Assembly (NCBI GenBank): GCA_032164295.1
Contig: JAJHTX010000006.1
Location: 1-64,000 of the forward strand
Direction of reading: 5' to 3'
Length of the DNA stretch: 64,000 nt
DNA from: Inonotus obliquus
Lineage: Eukaryota > Basidiomycota > Agaricomycetes > Hymenochaetales > Hymenochaetaceae
Shown piece by piece: positions 46,988 to 58,691 of the stretch. Positions within the stretch are counted from its first letter, which is position 1; every line of letters begins with the position of its first letter. The notes beneath the pieces are model-generated. The model saw only the letters and a list, made by a program, of their open reading frames with translations, was not told the DNA's origin and searched no databases. The position numbers and the translations under genes were made by a program.

Positions 46988-48211
46988 TTAGAATGTGTTT
47001 TGCCTCTTAGGACAACGGTGTCCGAGTAGCGGGGAGCATTCTTTGGACGAAACAGCCATACACTCGACACCTCGTCTGTGGCTCGAGAGTTCTGCTTCTC
47101 GGAATATGAGTAGCAACGAAGTCACCGCGCCCGGGCTGAGTAACAGTGCGCCAAAGAACAGCATCCCCACAACTTTCATCACCCATTGGAAACATTCGAA
47201 ACGTGTGTGTAACGGATCACGACGCATCGCAAGGTCCCAAATGAGCGCCGTCCACAGCGCGGAGAAAACCACAAGGACATCGAATTGCACGAAATGCACG
47301 ACTCCGGAAGCAGCAGTCGTTTCACTCGGGCTCGGGGTGCGAAGGCCGGTTGCAGGGATGAAAAAGTGATACAGGAACTTCCCGAGTCCGAGCAATTTGT
47401 TGCAAGGGATTTTCCGAGTGGGCGCTGCCCATGGTGCCGTCGTTAGACCAGGTATGAGAACGAGATGGACATGTGCGATAAATGCCCCGATAAAGCCCGA
47501 CAGGTACAAAAGCATGATCGGAACGATTCCTGAGCGTGATCCTGTCGTAGTGTGAGAACGAGATATAAGTTCGCGGACGAATAGGTAGCCCCGTTGCGCG
47601 ACAGTCATGAGAATCGGGAATGCGACCCAGAGGGGGACTTTTCTGAGTGCTGGTAGTCCAGGGACAAGCATCACGAGTGCCGGAATCGTGTGCCCAATCC
47701 ACCATCCTGCAAGGACGCTCTCGGCTTGGATCTGCTCGATATCAGCTCCTACCGCGCGTACCTCGGACTGCATGAATATTGCTAGCCAGAGTGGGATTAT
47801 CCAGCCTCCACTGAGACGTTGATATAGTATGCCCCAAATCATGGGATGTGAGAGGAGTCGAAGGACGAGGCTCTTTTTGTGCATGCCATCCATGCCAATT
47901 CGCTTGGCTTCGAGCAGGGGGACTTGTATCGCACATCCGAATGACCAAACAAAGTGAACAACAGCTGGGTATGCCACTGATGAGGTGTCTGCAAAGGCAG
48001 CGATGAAGAACGAGATGAGCGGCGTAAGAATCTTGTCAAGCCAGTGTATATGCGTTAGTGATAGCGGAACTGTGGAAGCTTTGTGAACTTCAAGAAAACG
48101 GTCGGGTGCGTGTGACAGTTGCATCTGCATTACGATGAAGTAGAAGCCGCATAGAGAGAAGAAGGCAAAGACAGGTGTGGCCAGCTGCTTAGGAGGAAGT
48201 AGTCGAAACAT
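46988..48211 (-). CDS. Multi-pass membrane protein, unknown family
   Basis: One uninterrupted ORF of 407 aa starting MFRLLPPKQL. Hydrophobic segments near residues 11-30, 60-75, 82-98, 125-145, 164-186, 192-208, 224-248, 312-330 and 348-372 suggest seven to nine membrane spans. Motif-like pieces between them include HFVWSFGCAIQVPLLE, HPMIWGILYQRLSGGWIIPLW and AESVLAGWWIGHTIPALVML. I do not recognise a named family. It resembles integral-membrane proteins often seen beside fungal secondary-metabolism genes, but that is an impression only. It ends close to the second P450 (convergent). TATATAA at 48285-48279 is 68 bp upstream of the ATG. Confidence 0.72.
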   Translation of the reverse strand: MFRLLPPKQLATPVFAFFSLCGFYFIVMQMQLSHAPDRFLEVHKASTVPLSLTHIHWLDKILTPLISFFIAAFADTSSVAYPAVVHFVWSFGCAIQVPLLEAKRIGMDGMHKKSLVLRLLSHPMIWGILYQRLSGGWIIPLWLAIFMQSEVRAVGADIEQIQAESVLAGWWIGHTIPALVMLVPGLPALRKVPLWVAFPILMTVAQRGYLFVRELISRSHTTTGSRSGIVPIMLLYLSGFIGAFIAHVHLVLIPGLTTAPWAAPTRKIPCNKLLGLGKFLYHFFIPATGLRTPSPSETTAASGVVHFVQFDVLVVFSALWTALIWDLAMRRDPLHTRFECFQWVMKVVGMLFFGALLLSPGAVTSLLLIFREAELSSHRRGVECMAVSSKECSPLLGHRCPKRQNTF

Positions 48212-51098
48212 GTTGAAGGTGAGGAAGAAATAGATGGAGAGGTGTTTACGATGCTGAAAAGGTTCGTATCCGTCCAGATTATATACTTTCCCCGCAGGTA
48301 AAAAAGTGACAACAGGCCAAACAAGTGAAACGATAGGATAGGCAAGGAAGGCCGGAACAGAGTCGGAATGAGAGCATCACCGAATCAAGTGAATGCCCAA
48401 ACAACTCTCCTTGTCTTCTTGATCATCAAAGGGTGCGGCATCTTGATCCGCTGCAACGTGAAGCTTGCCACAAGATGTTCCAATGTTGTTAGGCGGCGAC
48501 GATCATCAAGCTGAGCCAAAGACCTCGACGACGAGCAAGAACTAGGATACTGATGCCTGCTACACTGAAGTAGCCAATGTCAGCCTACAATATTGTTAGT
48601 TTGCGGGGTTTATCAACTTTGAGTATCTGTCAATACCTGCCATGCTGCTGGTCGCAGGTCTCAGTGCCATCGGTAAAGATTGTTTCATACACATGCGGTC
48701 AGACGGAATATTCGAAAATAAAAGCTCGTTTTCCGATGACATCGCCTCATCTGATCGGATCTCTTGCAACTCAACTCGGAGCGAGACTCGGGCCTGTACT
48801 AGTCATCAGTTGATGTTTTGGAAATTCGTTGGAGGAGAAGGAGATACAGCAGTTCACTCGAAGTAAGTACAAGGACATTTACAGAGCCAGATACTCGGGG
48901 TATCCTTAGTTACGGAAATCAGCACAGACCCACTTTTCTTCTAAAATCAGTAGGATTTCCGGTCTGCTAGTGCTGCAATCTAGAAAGGGATGCCCCGTCT
49001 CGTCTCGTACCGGCAAAAAACTTAGGTTAATATATCTCTTTCTTTACATCCTTACCAAAAACAGAGAATGCGGATAATTAGCAACGCGTCCTTAACGGTA
49101 GCTAGTCGTAGACGCGACCTAGCCAACAGGAAAGGCAATGCGAGAGACGACAGGTAATAGTACAGCGCCGTTCGATGCCTTTGGATCACGGGAAGGCCAT
49201 CGCAGGTAGAGAAGACAACAAGAGCCAGCCTCAAAGCAACCGATCTACATGGTTTGCTGTCGCGGTGCGCGTTAGACAAAGAGGCAACGCAGGATGTTGT
49301 GGTGAGGAGTGGTAGCTGGAGACACAACGCAGATCAATCAGTTTCCAGCGGAGTTCATCAACAATCAGTGATGCCGAGATGCCGTTTGTTCTCCCTCGTT
49401 GAACAAGGAGTGATCGATGAACAAAACGCTGCATTGATGTGGCTTACTACATTGCTCCAAAGAGCACCAATGGAGCGCCCAGCGGGCCATGAGCACAGCA
49501 CAGAGCCCGCCCCCCGCATCACATGCCAGCTCTGCACCAACTGACTGAACGGAATGCGATTGATATAGATCTGGAGCTCTCGGAGTTAAAAACCGTAAGA
49601 TGACAGTTCACTCGACCAAATGTTCGTGCTCATGCTGCTCAGATATATGTCTGCTATGTTGTCGCTTCCTCAACTGAAGCAAAGGGGAGGTATAGCATTT
49701 GTATCCAGCATTTACATAGAATTGGGAGCGAGTAGCCTTCCCGTCGCCATTGTTTCGGCCACTACCGCGCCAGATTGAGGGTTCATCGAGGATTAATACA
49801 CCTATGTGGTTAGCTTCCCTTTTCTTCGGAAAATTGAGCTGATGATGGGCTCCGATTCTATGCCGGAGACTGAGTCTGCAATGAGGCGCATTTGGTCGGG
49901 ATAAATCTAATGTAGTGACATCTTGCTCGCACTGTCAGATTCCAAGAAGTTCCGAAAGAGGGATACCAATTCCGCAATGATCATCCCCTTTGGTCAGTCA
50001 TTCATTACTTTCTCCCGAAGAAGGTGGTGTTGGCGAATGGATTACCTTTTGCCATCTTTGACTTTCTTGGATATATGACGAATACATCATGAAAAGGAGT
50101 ACATACTGAACAAGAGTGAGTACGTGTTACTGGTTGAGAGAAGGCCAGCAGACTACACACCGCGAAGTTTACGACGATAAACACACCTTAGCAGAGCTGT
50201 GAAAAATCGGTGACAAATCTTCTCAGTGTTACTGGAAGCAATGTTGGAAATTCTAGGGGCATAGGACCAGGGAGAGTGGATTTATCAGGAGCCCGTAGTC
50301 ATATCGCAAGGCAAGCACGCGCATCCGTATGTCCACTCCTAGAGACTTGGCAGACCTTGCCATGAATTCTTACACAGTATCCATGGATCTCGGGTGCACA
50401 ATAACTGCATTTTCATAGACGAGCTCTAGTATGGGAGGTGCACATATCGTGGCTTGCGAATCCACGAAAGGTGGAACAGTATTGTAGATTGGTAGTACCA
50501 GTATAAGAGCTTTACTGTCATAGTTCGTAAACGTTGATAAATCATACCAGTGATTCAGAATACTAGTAAACTCGTGGAATCGGATATTTGCTTATCGGAT
50601 CACAGCGAGTCAGTTAGACAAAGCAGTTGGTCGCCGTACAAATTAAATTTTACATTCGCCAAGCAGATATCAGGATGATGTATGTATTGCCTGCTGTTGT
50701 CGTGCCCGCTTCCACGTTTTCTGAACGAATGACTCAGTCACAGTCCAGGAGAGGTTTTACAGAGTATTTTTCAGAGCAAAGTATTGCAATAAAGCGAGAG
50801 CAGCCTAAGAGACGTGCGTCGCGATTGAATTTTATAATTTCGTTGGTAGCCCCGGGCAAGAAGTTGTTAGTAGAGTTGGTGCATGCAACGTAAGCGTCGA
50901 TTGTTGGGACAGAGAACAGTAACGTCGATCTCCGAATTAAGAAATGCCTGCTAAATTTGAACGGTCGCAGCAGCAGAGGGCTTCTGAGCACAGCGACACG
51001 ACTCTACGCCTTCCCTATCTTCCTTCATCTACTCTTCGTTTACCTTCTACTCATGCTTTGGCTTTCTTGACACTCATTACTCTAGGATAAACTTAACA
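48212..51098. other. Gene-poor gap before the Sec7 gene
   Basis: 2.9 kb. Several open frames of 60-100 codons overlap on both strands around 49.0-49.5 kb and 50.6-51.0 kb, but none shows a domain or spliceable extension. The right end contains the promoter of the Sec7 gene. Confidence 0.45.
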
Positions 51099-54000
51099 AT
51101 GGACCCTGCTGAACAGAGGGCGAATGCGGTTGCTATGCTTCGACGCGCCGCTTCTCTTCCGCGTATGAAGGATGGGCGACGACCGCCCATGCACGGCGAT
51201 GCAGGTGGCGTCAGTGAGGGCGAGCGCAGTCACAGTGAGGAAAAAAAGGAAGAGGCTATAACTTTGGAGATAAAAGACAGTAATACGGATGTAGGCACAG
51301 CGGCACCTCCAGCAACGCATTCAGAACCTGAGCAAGAACACGAGCGCGCTCCTGCAACTTCCGCAGACGAAAAAGAAGCTGACGAGACAACTGATGCCGC
51401 ACAAGAAGTCTCGGAGCCCGAAAGGCCAGCATCCACCACTCCTTCTCAACCCTCGAAACGGCGATCGCGATCGCGCTCTCGCTCTCGCGGGTCGAAGGAC
51501 ATGCGTGCTAAACTACGCCAACTCGAGTTGGCCTCGCAGGTTCAAGCAGAAACGACAGGGGGTTTTACTGTAGACGATGCCCAACGAATACTCGACTCTC
51601 CTTCTCCACAATTGACCCCTCAGCAGACGTTGCTTATGCAGCTTCAGATGGCAACCGCTGCGGCCCAAGCGCCGCCAATCATTCCTCCGCTTTCGCCGTT
51701 TGGCTACCCAACACCGGTCCAGGCTGGTGGTATTACGGGGATGCCAAGCTTACAGGCACTTCAAACCCGCCATCTGCAGGGTCTGTTCCGCTCAAATAGC
51801 GCCGCGGCACGTATGATGGCGATGCACAAGCTGACGGGAGAACCGATTGATCTTGGATCAACAGCGCCAACAGCTTCTCCTGGTCAGAGTCCTAGTCCTG
51901 CTCCCGCGCGCCGGGGACTAACTCGAAACAACACTGTTGCCGGTGAAGAGCGTGTTGCTGTGCGCCAGCAACTATTACGCCGGCTGAATGAGAGGATCCA
52001 CGGGGACATTGACCCAACATCGACCTCAGGCCCGGAAGATGCTTCGTCGACTGGCACGCTAACACCGAAGAATAAGAGAAGACGATCACGTCGGAAGAGC
52101 AACTCCGGTGTCGTTGATGATCGCGATGGAATGAATACACCAGCACTTAGGGATCTGTATCCGCCGCTCATAGCACTTCCACCATCACGCACACCAAGCG
52201 TGCCGCTTGAGCGTCAGGTAACACCAGACCCCCAAGCTAATAGTGCACCCCATACACGGACGTCAACTCCTGTTGTTCATCTTCACCAGTATGATTCACC
52301 TATGGGTCATCGTGGTCCCGTGGTCGAAGAGGAGGACGACGATCCCATTCCCACACGGCCTCGCCCTAGCCGCACGGCAGCGCAAGCAGGTGCAACGGCT
52401 GCTTCCATAACTGTTCCTCGGTCTTCGCCTTCACATGAGTCTGGTTCGCGTGTGCCGTTCGCCCTTTCTGACATGTCGCGGCGTAGTCCGTTACATCAAG
52501 ACCCGCTTCCAAAGAGTCCATTTGAGCGTCCACGGGAAGAACCACCCGATGAAGAGCAAGAACGCGTTCTTTATGGGAATGATGCTGCTAGAGCACGTTC
52601 AAAAGCTGCGAACGACCTTCTAGAACGCGAGATCAGCTGGGTCGCTGATCCTGGTGAGCATATTCGTTTTTTACTCCTGTTTCAGGGGACCACTTCTTAC
52701 TTCGTTGTGCTAGTACCAACGCTCGAGCATGATGATCGAAATAGTGAGATAAGCTGGAACGCTGAAGCAGGTCAGTCGGTTTTGACTATGAGCCCTTCTC
52801 TAGTTTTGACATGTTTCCTTTGGAAGTCCCCGAAGCATCTCCGCTCAACAGAGGTAAGGAGCGCGACGTTAGCTGGGTTGAGCAAGGTATCTGATGTCGC
52901 ATGAAGTATTGCGCAACGCTCACAATCTTCCCATAGGTACACTTGACAGCAGGATGCCGGTATACGACGAAGACGAAGATGAGGAGAATGAAGAGGAGGC
53001 TAAAATATCCGCGCCATTTAGCACCCCAGCCCAGTCAACCTCCCGTTCTCAGTCGCGCCGTCCCTCTCCTCTGGTCCCTGCTGCGTCGCAAGAGTTGCTC
53101 ATTGACCTAGAGACGACACCGGATCTCACTCCAGCACGCACGTATACTGCACCGTCACAGCACTCGACATCAACCGCAACGATGAATACCGACGTGCGAC
53201 AGAGTAACGTCTCAGATGTGTCCGGTATCTCTGGGGAACCTGCTCGCGCAGGCACATCTTCCCCGCTCGATCGTACTCATTCTCAAGCAGATTCTTTACA
53301 AGGCTGGAGCGAATACCCGGGTAGTACTACGGACCCGAGTGCACCTGCCCTTACGTCGAAACGATCGGCGGATAGTACAGGTGGAGGTACGAGCGCATGG
53401 AGTCGGATGAAGCATACATTTACGCGAAGCGGGTCAAGTCTCGGTCGTCGCTCAAGGACGAACAGCATCGCGCGTGACAGGCGGGGAGATACGGAATCTA
53501 GTCGCGAAAGTGCAGCAAGCCTTACTAGTGGAAAGCGCGAATCGAAAGGTGATGGACAATGGCAGCAGGGACAAGGGCATAACCAACGTGCACCGTCTCC
53601 AGGAAACGTACCTGCTTCGGCAGCGTTGCTCGCCCCACCTCCACCACCTCGCACGGGTGTTTCACCGATCCCACCTCCCTCGGACAGCGATACGGCGAAG
53701 TACAGCAACCCAAAGTTGTTCCCATTCCCTGGAATGGTGAGGCTGCAGGAGGAAACGATGAGGAACAAGAGTACTGGAGGGGTTATCGGTATCTCTACAT
53801 CCTCCCCTGATGTGACGACCGCCAGTGCTAGTGCGGAGGGTCTCATGCGCAGTGCCAACTCAAGCTTGTCGAGTCAACAATTGAGCAACGCTCGCGAACG
53901 GAAACTATCGCACCAGGCATCTGATAGCCGGTTATTGCCCAAGTATCAGTTTGTTCCCGGCCCAGGCACTATTTCTGGTGCTCCGTCTTCGGGAGGTGCT

Positions 54001-56610
54001 CAGATCGACTACTTTAATATTCCTCAGTCCCCGCCTACTACGCAGAGCACGTCTACTACATCAGGCACATTGCCTTTCACAAGAGAGGGTGTGAAGAAGT
54101 GGCTTAATGCGCGGCTTTTTCCGAGTACTTCACAGCAAGGTGGCCATCCGCCGCCCTCTTCGTCCGACCACAAGCACAAGCAAGAGACGTCAAAGAAGCC
54201 TTCGCTGTCTGATTTGCTTGGTCGAAAGGATATGGGCAACATTAGTGACTGGGACGACATGGATAAAGCACGCGCGGCGAACGCAAGTACGAGCACGAGC
54301 ACGAGCACTAGTACTGCGGTGATGCAATCGTCTTCACGAGATGCATCCAGAGAGGGGGAGATACAACATTCGTCGCCTGAGGATCCTATGCAAGCTTATC
54401 GTCTCGGGAATGCATTCACTGAGGCGCCAGAGCAAGACGTGGACGGTGTCGTTGACTCATATGATCCACATGAACACCATGAGTCGCGACATCTGTCTGT
54501 CCCGTTGTCCTCGTCGCATGACCCATCTTCTGCTACCCCTGATCCCGCTTCATCGGAGGAATCGCCTTCGCACTCGTCACAGAGGTCCACATCTTCTCTG
54601 GGATCTTTGTACTCTCCAGAGGAGGTCGCTGAGGCGACACCCAAAGCGTTGGATATCTTACAACGGCTTGACCATGTACTTCATGCAGAGTATCACAACC
54701 GCTTGTGGGCTTCTGCCCTAAACACGCCGCCTCGGAGACTGCTCCTGTCTTCACCAATGTTGCAGGTCGCAAATTGCAATACAGTGAAAGATCGCTTCCT
54801 TTTCCTCTTCTCAGACATCCTCGTCATTGCAAAACCAATGTTGCCAGACCGCGACTCATTGGTTGATCCACAAAAGGTGTACCCACCAGATAGAAAGTTC
54901 TTTATCAAGAACGTTGTTCATCTGAAGGATGTGCGGCTCAACATTGACCGTGACGAGGATCCTCGCAGGCCGACGAGTGCTGTAGTTTCGCAACGACCAG
55001 AGTTCATACGCAACTTCGTGCGCGAGTTCGCAGAAACTCCAGATGCAGCAGTCGCAAAACTTGTTGACTTGCGCGACCCAAAAGGACACGCAACCCTCGG
55101 TCGCTTGCTGGTACAGCTCCCCGAGATCGATCGTGCAAAGCTGGGAGAGTACCTGTCTAGGCGAACGTCAAAGAATCTCCTGAGGGCTTACTTGGATGCA
55201 TTCGGGTTCTCCGGAATAAACATCGACAATGCACTACGTATCTTCTTGCTCTCTATTCATATTCCGTCTGGGCCTGGACATGCAAACACTCTGGAGACGT
55301 TCCTGGATATGTTCGCAGGGAGATGGTACGAAGCGAACGCCGGTTTTGTTGCCTTTGATAGGGACTTGGCCCTGCGTCTTGTTCGGGCTGTTGTACGGCT
55401 CAATGAGGCACTACACGCGACCATGTCCCACGACAACGGGTTGCTAAGTTACGGCAGATCTCATGTCACTGCTCGAGACTTCACTGAAGCGTTCCGGCGT
55501 CATGACCCAAGAGTACTCGTTCCAGATGGTACACTAGAGAAGATCTACACGTCTGTGCGGCATGAGAAGTTATGTCAGGCACGGAATCCATTGAATGGTC
55601 GCGCACCCCTACCGATTTCGCTGAAACGGCCTGTACCGTCGCGTATTACGTATCGCCGGCAGTCGGAACCGATCGTGGTGCGCATTCCCCAGGTCGATGC
55701 GCTGCTAACGATCCAGTTGTTCGGCCAGGATTTGATCTTCGACCCGCCGGTTCTGAGCTTCGCGAAGTCAACTGAGGCATCGTTCCGCGTTACAGGGACG
55801 GCGTTTGGGCCGAAGACGATGGTGATGGCCTGCTCAGGTCCGAATGCACCGAACTATTCAGGAATGCCATTGAGTACGACCATTGTAGTTGAGCGCGCGT
55901 TCATGCGCAATACCTTTCAGCTCGCATTCGCAGACGTGCGTGGAAGAAAGCGCAAGTACATGTTCAGTGTGGATGACCCTGTGATCCGACACGAATGGAC
56001 CGGCTCGTTAAAACGCCAGATCGAGGCGGCGCGCACAGGCCTTGCTCCTGATATTCCCGGCAATGCGAATGCGCCAATGCAGGTATACCGTGCCGCCGAG
56101 TTGTTATCGTTCAACGTGCTCCAGAATACATTGCTGCCGCAAGAACCTTCTGCGAATGGAAGCGTGCGCCAAACACCCAAGCAGGATTGGCCTTCGCCTT
56201 CGCCTTCTTCGGGCAATATAAGAGACCGTGACCAAAGCCTTCATGTCCGTTCGCGCTCTCGCAGCCAAGTATATCGACACGGTGCTGGGAAACACGAGTA
56301 CGAACCACTCAATGGACACGCTTCTGCGGAAGAGAGACCGCCAAGTGACCTCGATTTGCTTGATGTTCACACTGTGCCGGAGGCGAACGCGCGGTTGTGG
56401 ACAGGCGCGGAACTTGAACTCGTGTGTCAACAGAACAGTGCGATCGCGCTGGTCTTGAGTTTCCTGCAGGCAGCGCTACCGTACGACGTCGATGAAGAGC
56501 CTAACAACAACATGAATGGCAACGTAAATGGAAATGCTTCATTTTTACCGCAGTACACTGCAACGCCCGTTCAGCGGAATCATTCTCAGTCTTCTGCTTA
56601 CCAGATTTGA
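51099..56610 (+). CDS. Large Sec7-domain protein with PH domains (Arf GEF-like)
   Basis: Four exons: 51099-52653, 52714-52770, 52827-52886, 52937-56610; 1781 aa. The first 1100 residues are disordered, Ser/Pro-rich and basic. A PH-like fold spans about 1131-1231 (DRFLFLFSDILVIAKPML). A Sec7 domain follows at about 1241-1441 (LGEYLSRRTSKNLLRAYLDAF, FLDMFAGRWYEANAGFVAFD, VVRLNEALHATM). A second PH-like region lies at about 1478-1590. Sec7 proteins exchange GDP for GTP on Arf at Golgi, endosome or plasma membrane, and the Sec7-PH order suits fungal Yel1/Syt-type factors. Odd: the loop that should carry the catalytic Glu (LPGEAQ in canonical Sec7) reads HIPSGPGHAN, without it. Two short symmetric exons repeat an ISW motif. 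Exchange activity is therefore doubtful. Confidence 0.82.
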
Positions 56611-57106
56611 TTGTCGGTTGTCGATTGGTTTGGTCGAATATCGACTTCAGCTTCATTTTGTTCTCATTCCCTCAAAGTTCCTTTTCATGCGTAATGTTCT
56701 TTTCTCCCTCATTCTTTATCCGGTTTCTCTTCTCTTCATCCGCACTGCAACTCTAATAGCCCAATTCACTGTAACTGGCTTTGTCCTATATCACTATCTC
56801 AGCTGTTGTTTTACATCCGCTCATGTAGTCCGTCCTTGTTTTATTTGTTACCGCTACTCGTGTTCATGCTGTCTCATACCCGTCTCCTACATAACCTGAT
56901 ATTAGTAACATCCTTGGATCGGTCTTTATTTCACATTGGCAATTTTGCGATCCCCAGAAAGGACTCTTCATTGAGACGCGAGAATTCAAGATATATTTTC
57001 AACTATTGATACATTTCTTTGACAAAGGTTATCAACGGTTATCGCCACTTCTCCTTTTATTCTATGCATGTCCTCTGACTGGTTTCGGCACATATCTACA
57101 AACGCG
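56611..57106. other. Convergent gap between the Sec7 gene and AKR
   Basis: 496 bp, T-rich; presumed 3' UTRs. The one larger frame (about 56528-56899) overlaps the Sec7 end and looks like chance. Confidence 0.4.
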
Positions 57107-58364
57107 TCAGTCCAAATTTCGATAAAAATTCGTGATTGAGACATACGGTTCTTCAAGGTACTTGATCTCTTCTTCAGAAAGCTCCTTTCCGCGTATGATA
57201 GCCGCCTCCAGACGCTCAAACTACAAACGTATTACAATAGGTACGAATAACTAAATCATGGATTTGCGCACCGAACTACATCCAACAATGGGACTGGACA
57301 CTTTCTTATCAATCCATGCCAGAGCAACCTGGCTCATCGTCCAACCGCGTTTTTGCGCGATCTCTTCTACGCGCGAGATGATTGTTTTGTCGGCTTCAGA
57401 GTATTTGCGTTCGAAAACCGTGCCTTTGGTGGATTCGCTTCGGGTTGTGCTGGTACCCAGAGGATGGCTGAGGTCTCCTCCTTGTAGCGGACCCCATGGG
57501 ATGAGTCCAATTCCATGGGCGTTACAGTACGGTATCATCTCGCGTTCCTGTAAGAGCACGCGCGTCAGTTAATGTTGCATGCAAACGCTATGTCCGTGAC
57601 CACAGGTGGAATACTGACGAGTAAAAATAAACGTACCTCCTCGCGATAAAGTAGTGAATACTCATTCTGCATACTGATAAACTTCGTCCAACCATTCTTT
57701 TCAGCGACATGGTTCAATCCGGAGAACTGCCACGCGCGCATCGAGCTCGCGCCAATGTAGCGAACTTTCCCGCTCTGTACGAGGTCATGAAGGGCTTTCA
57801 TAGTTTCTTCCATTGGCGTGTTTGGATCAAAGCGGTGGATCTATCATCGGTATCCATCAGAATCCCACATGCGACATAACGTGCATAAGAATTCCGCACC
57901 TGCAGCAAATCAATATAAGTCGTCCCCAGCCTCTCAAGCGACGCCTCGACAGCATTAAAAATCGCCGCTCGACTCAAGCCGCAGTTATTCACATAATCCC
58001 TCGTACTTCTCAACTCTGGGAAGAAATGCGTCCTCACTCCCGGATCCTCATGCACCAGCCCATTACATTTGGTCAGTATCAAAACCCTATGCCTGGGAAT
58101 GTTATACTGCTTGAGAAATTTCCCGATGATGCGCTCCGACTCGCCGTTGGAGTAGACGTTGGCAGTGTCGATGGTGCTGACGCCGCGATCCCATGCAGCT
58201 TTGAGAAGAGGAATGACCTTGTCTTCATTAATGACCCACGGTGCCCATCTATCGCTCCCAAAGGACATCGCACCGACGATTGGAACAGAGACGCGCAGCC
58301 CGGAGTTGCCTAGACGGCGATACTCAACGGGCGGTTGAGTGGTTTCCGTTTTTCCGCTCGACAT
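57107..58364 (-). CDS. Aldo/keto reductase
   Basis: Four exons: 58364-57900, 57840-57637, 57547-57272, 57220-57107; 352 aa. The catalytic tetrad can be read: Asp and Tyr in [15 protein letters not shown], Lys in LILTKCN, His in DLLQIHRFD formed across intron 1. [13 protein letters not shown] and [10 protein letters not shown] follow, then [11 protein letters not shown]. The order fits the aryl-alcohol dehydrogenase/Kv-beta-like branch of the AKR superfamily, NADPH-dependent, reducing aldehydes or ketones in the cytosol. The end is EELKYLEEPY-like ([12 protein letters not shown]), followed by a short tail. It lies just downstream of ferrochelatase in the same direction. Confidence 0.9.
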
Positions 58365-58691
58365 TTCCTTGGTCTTCCTTGGCTGAACTCACTTGTCGGA
58401 TTGGTAGGAGGGGAATAAGTGGGGAGGTCAAAGAGGGGACACTTGAGGGTATTATACTTTTTCCCATAAGATCAGAGACCCCGTGTCGCTGCCCGTGTCG
58501 TATAGTAAGTAATATTGAAGCCATATTTGTGCACGATGGGTACAAGCCGGCTGCCGAACGAATACACGGGCGCGAAGCGCAGCACAAGAAGTATAGCGGA
58601 GGAACAGCGGACGAATGACTAATTACCATTAGACAGAGATAATCTGGCATCTCCAATAGAGAACAAAAATAATTCCTGAGGGAACGAGGGA
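58365..58691. other. Gap between AKR and ferrochelatase
   Basis: 327 bp; AKR promoter plus ferrochelatase 3' UTR. No gene seen. Confidence 0.4.

Noticed and set aside
29303..48211. A single terpenoid cluster linking the cyclase, second P450 and membrane protein
   Set aside because: MED31, TSC10, DBF4 and a Kennedy-pathway enzyme lie between them, so physical clustering is not supported.
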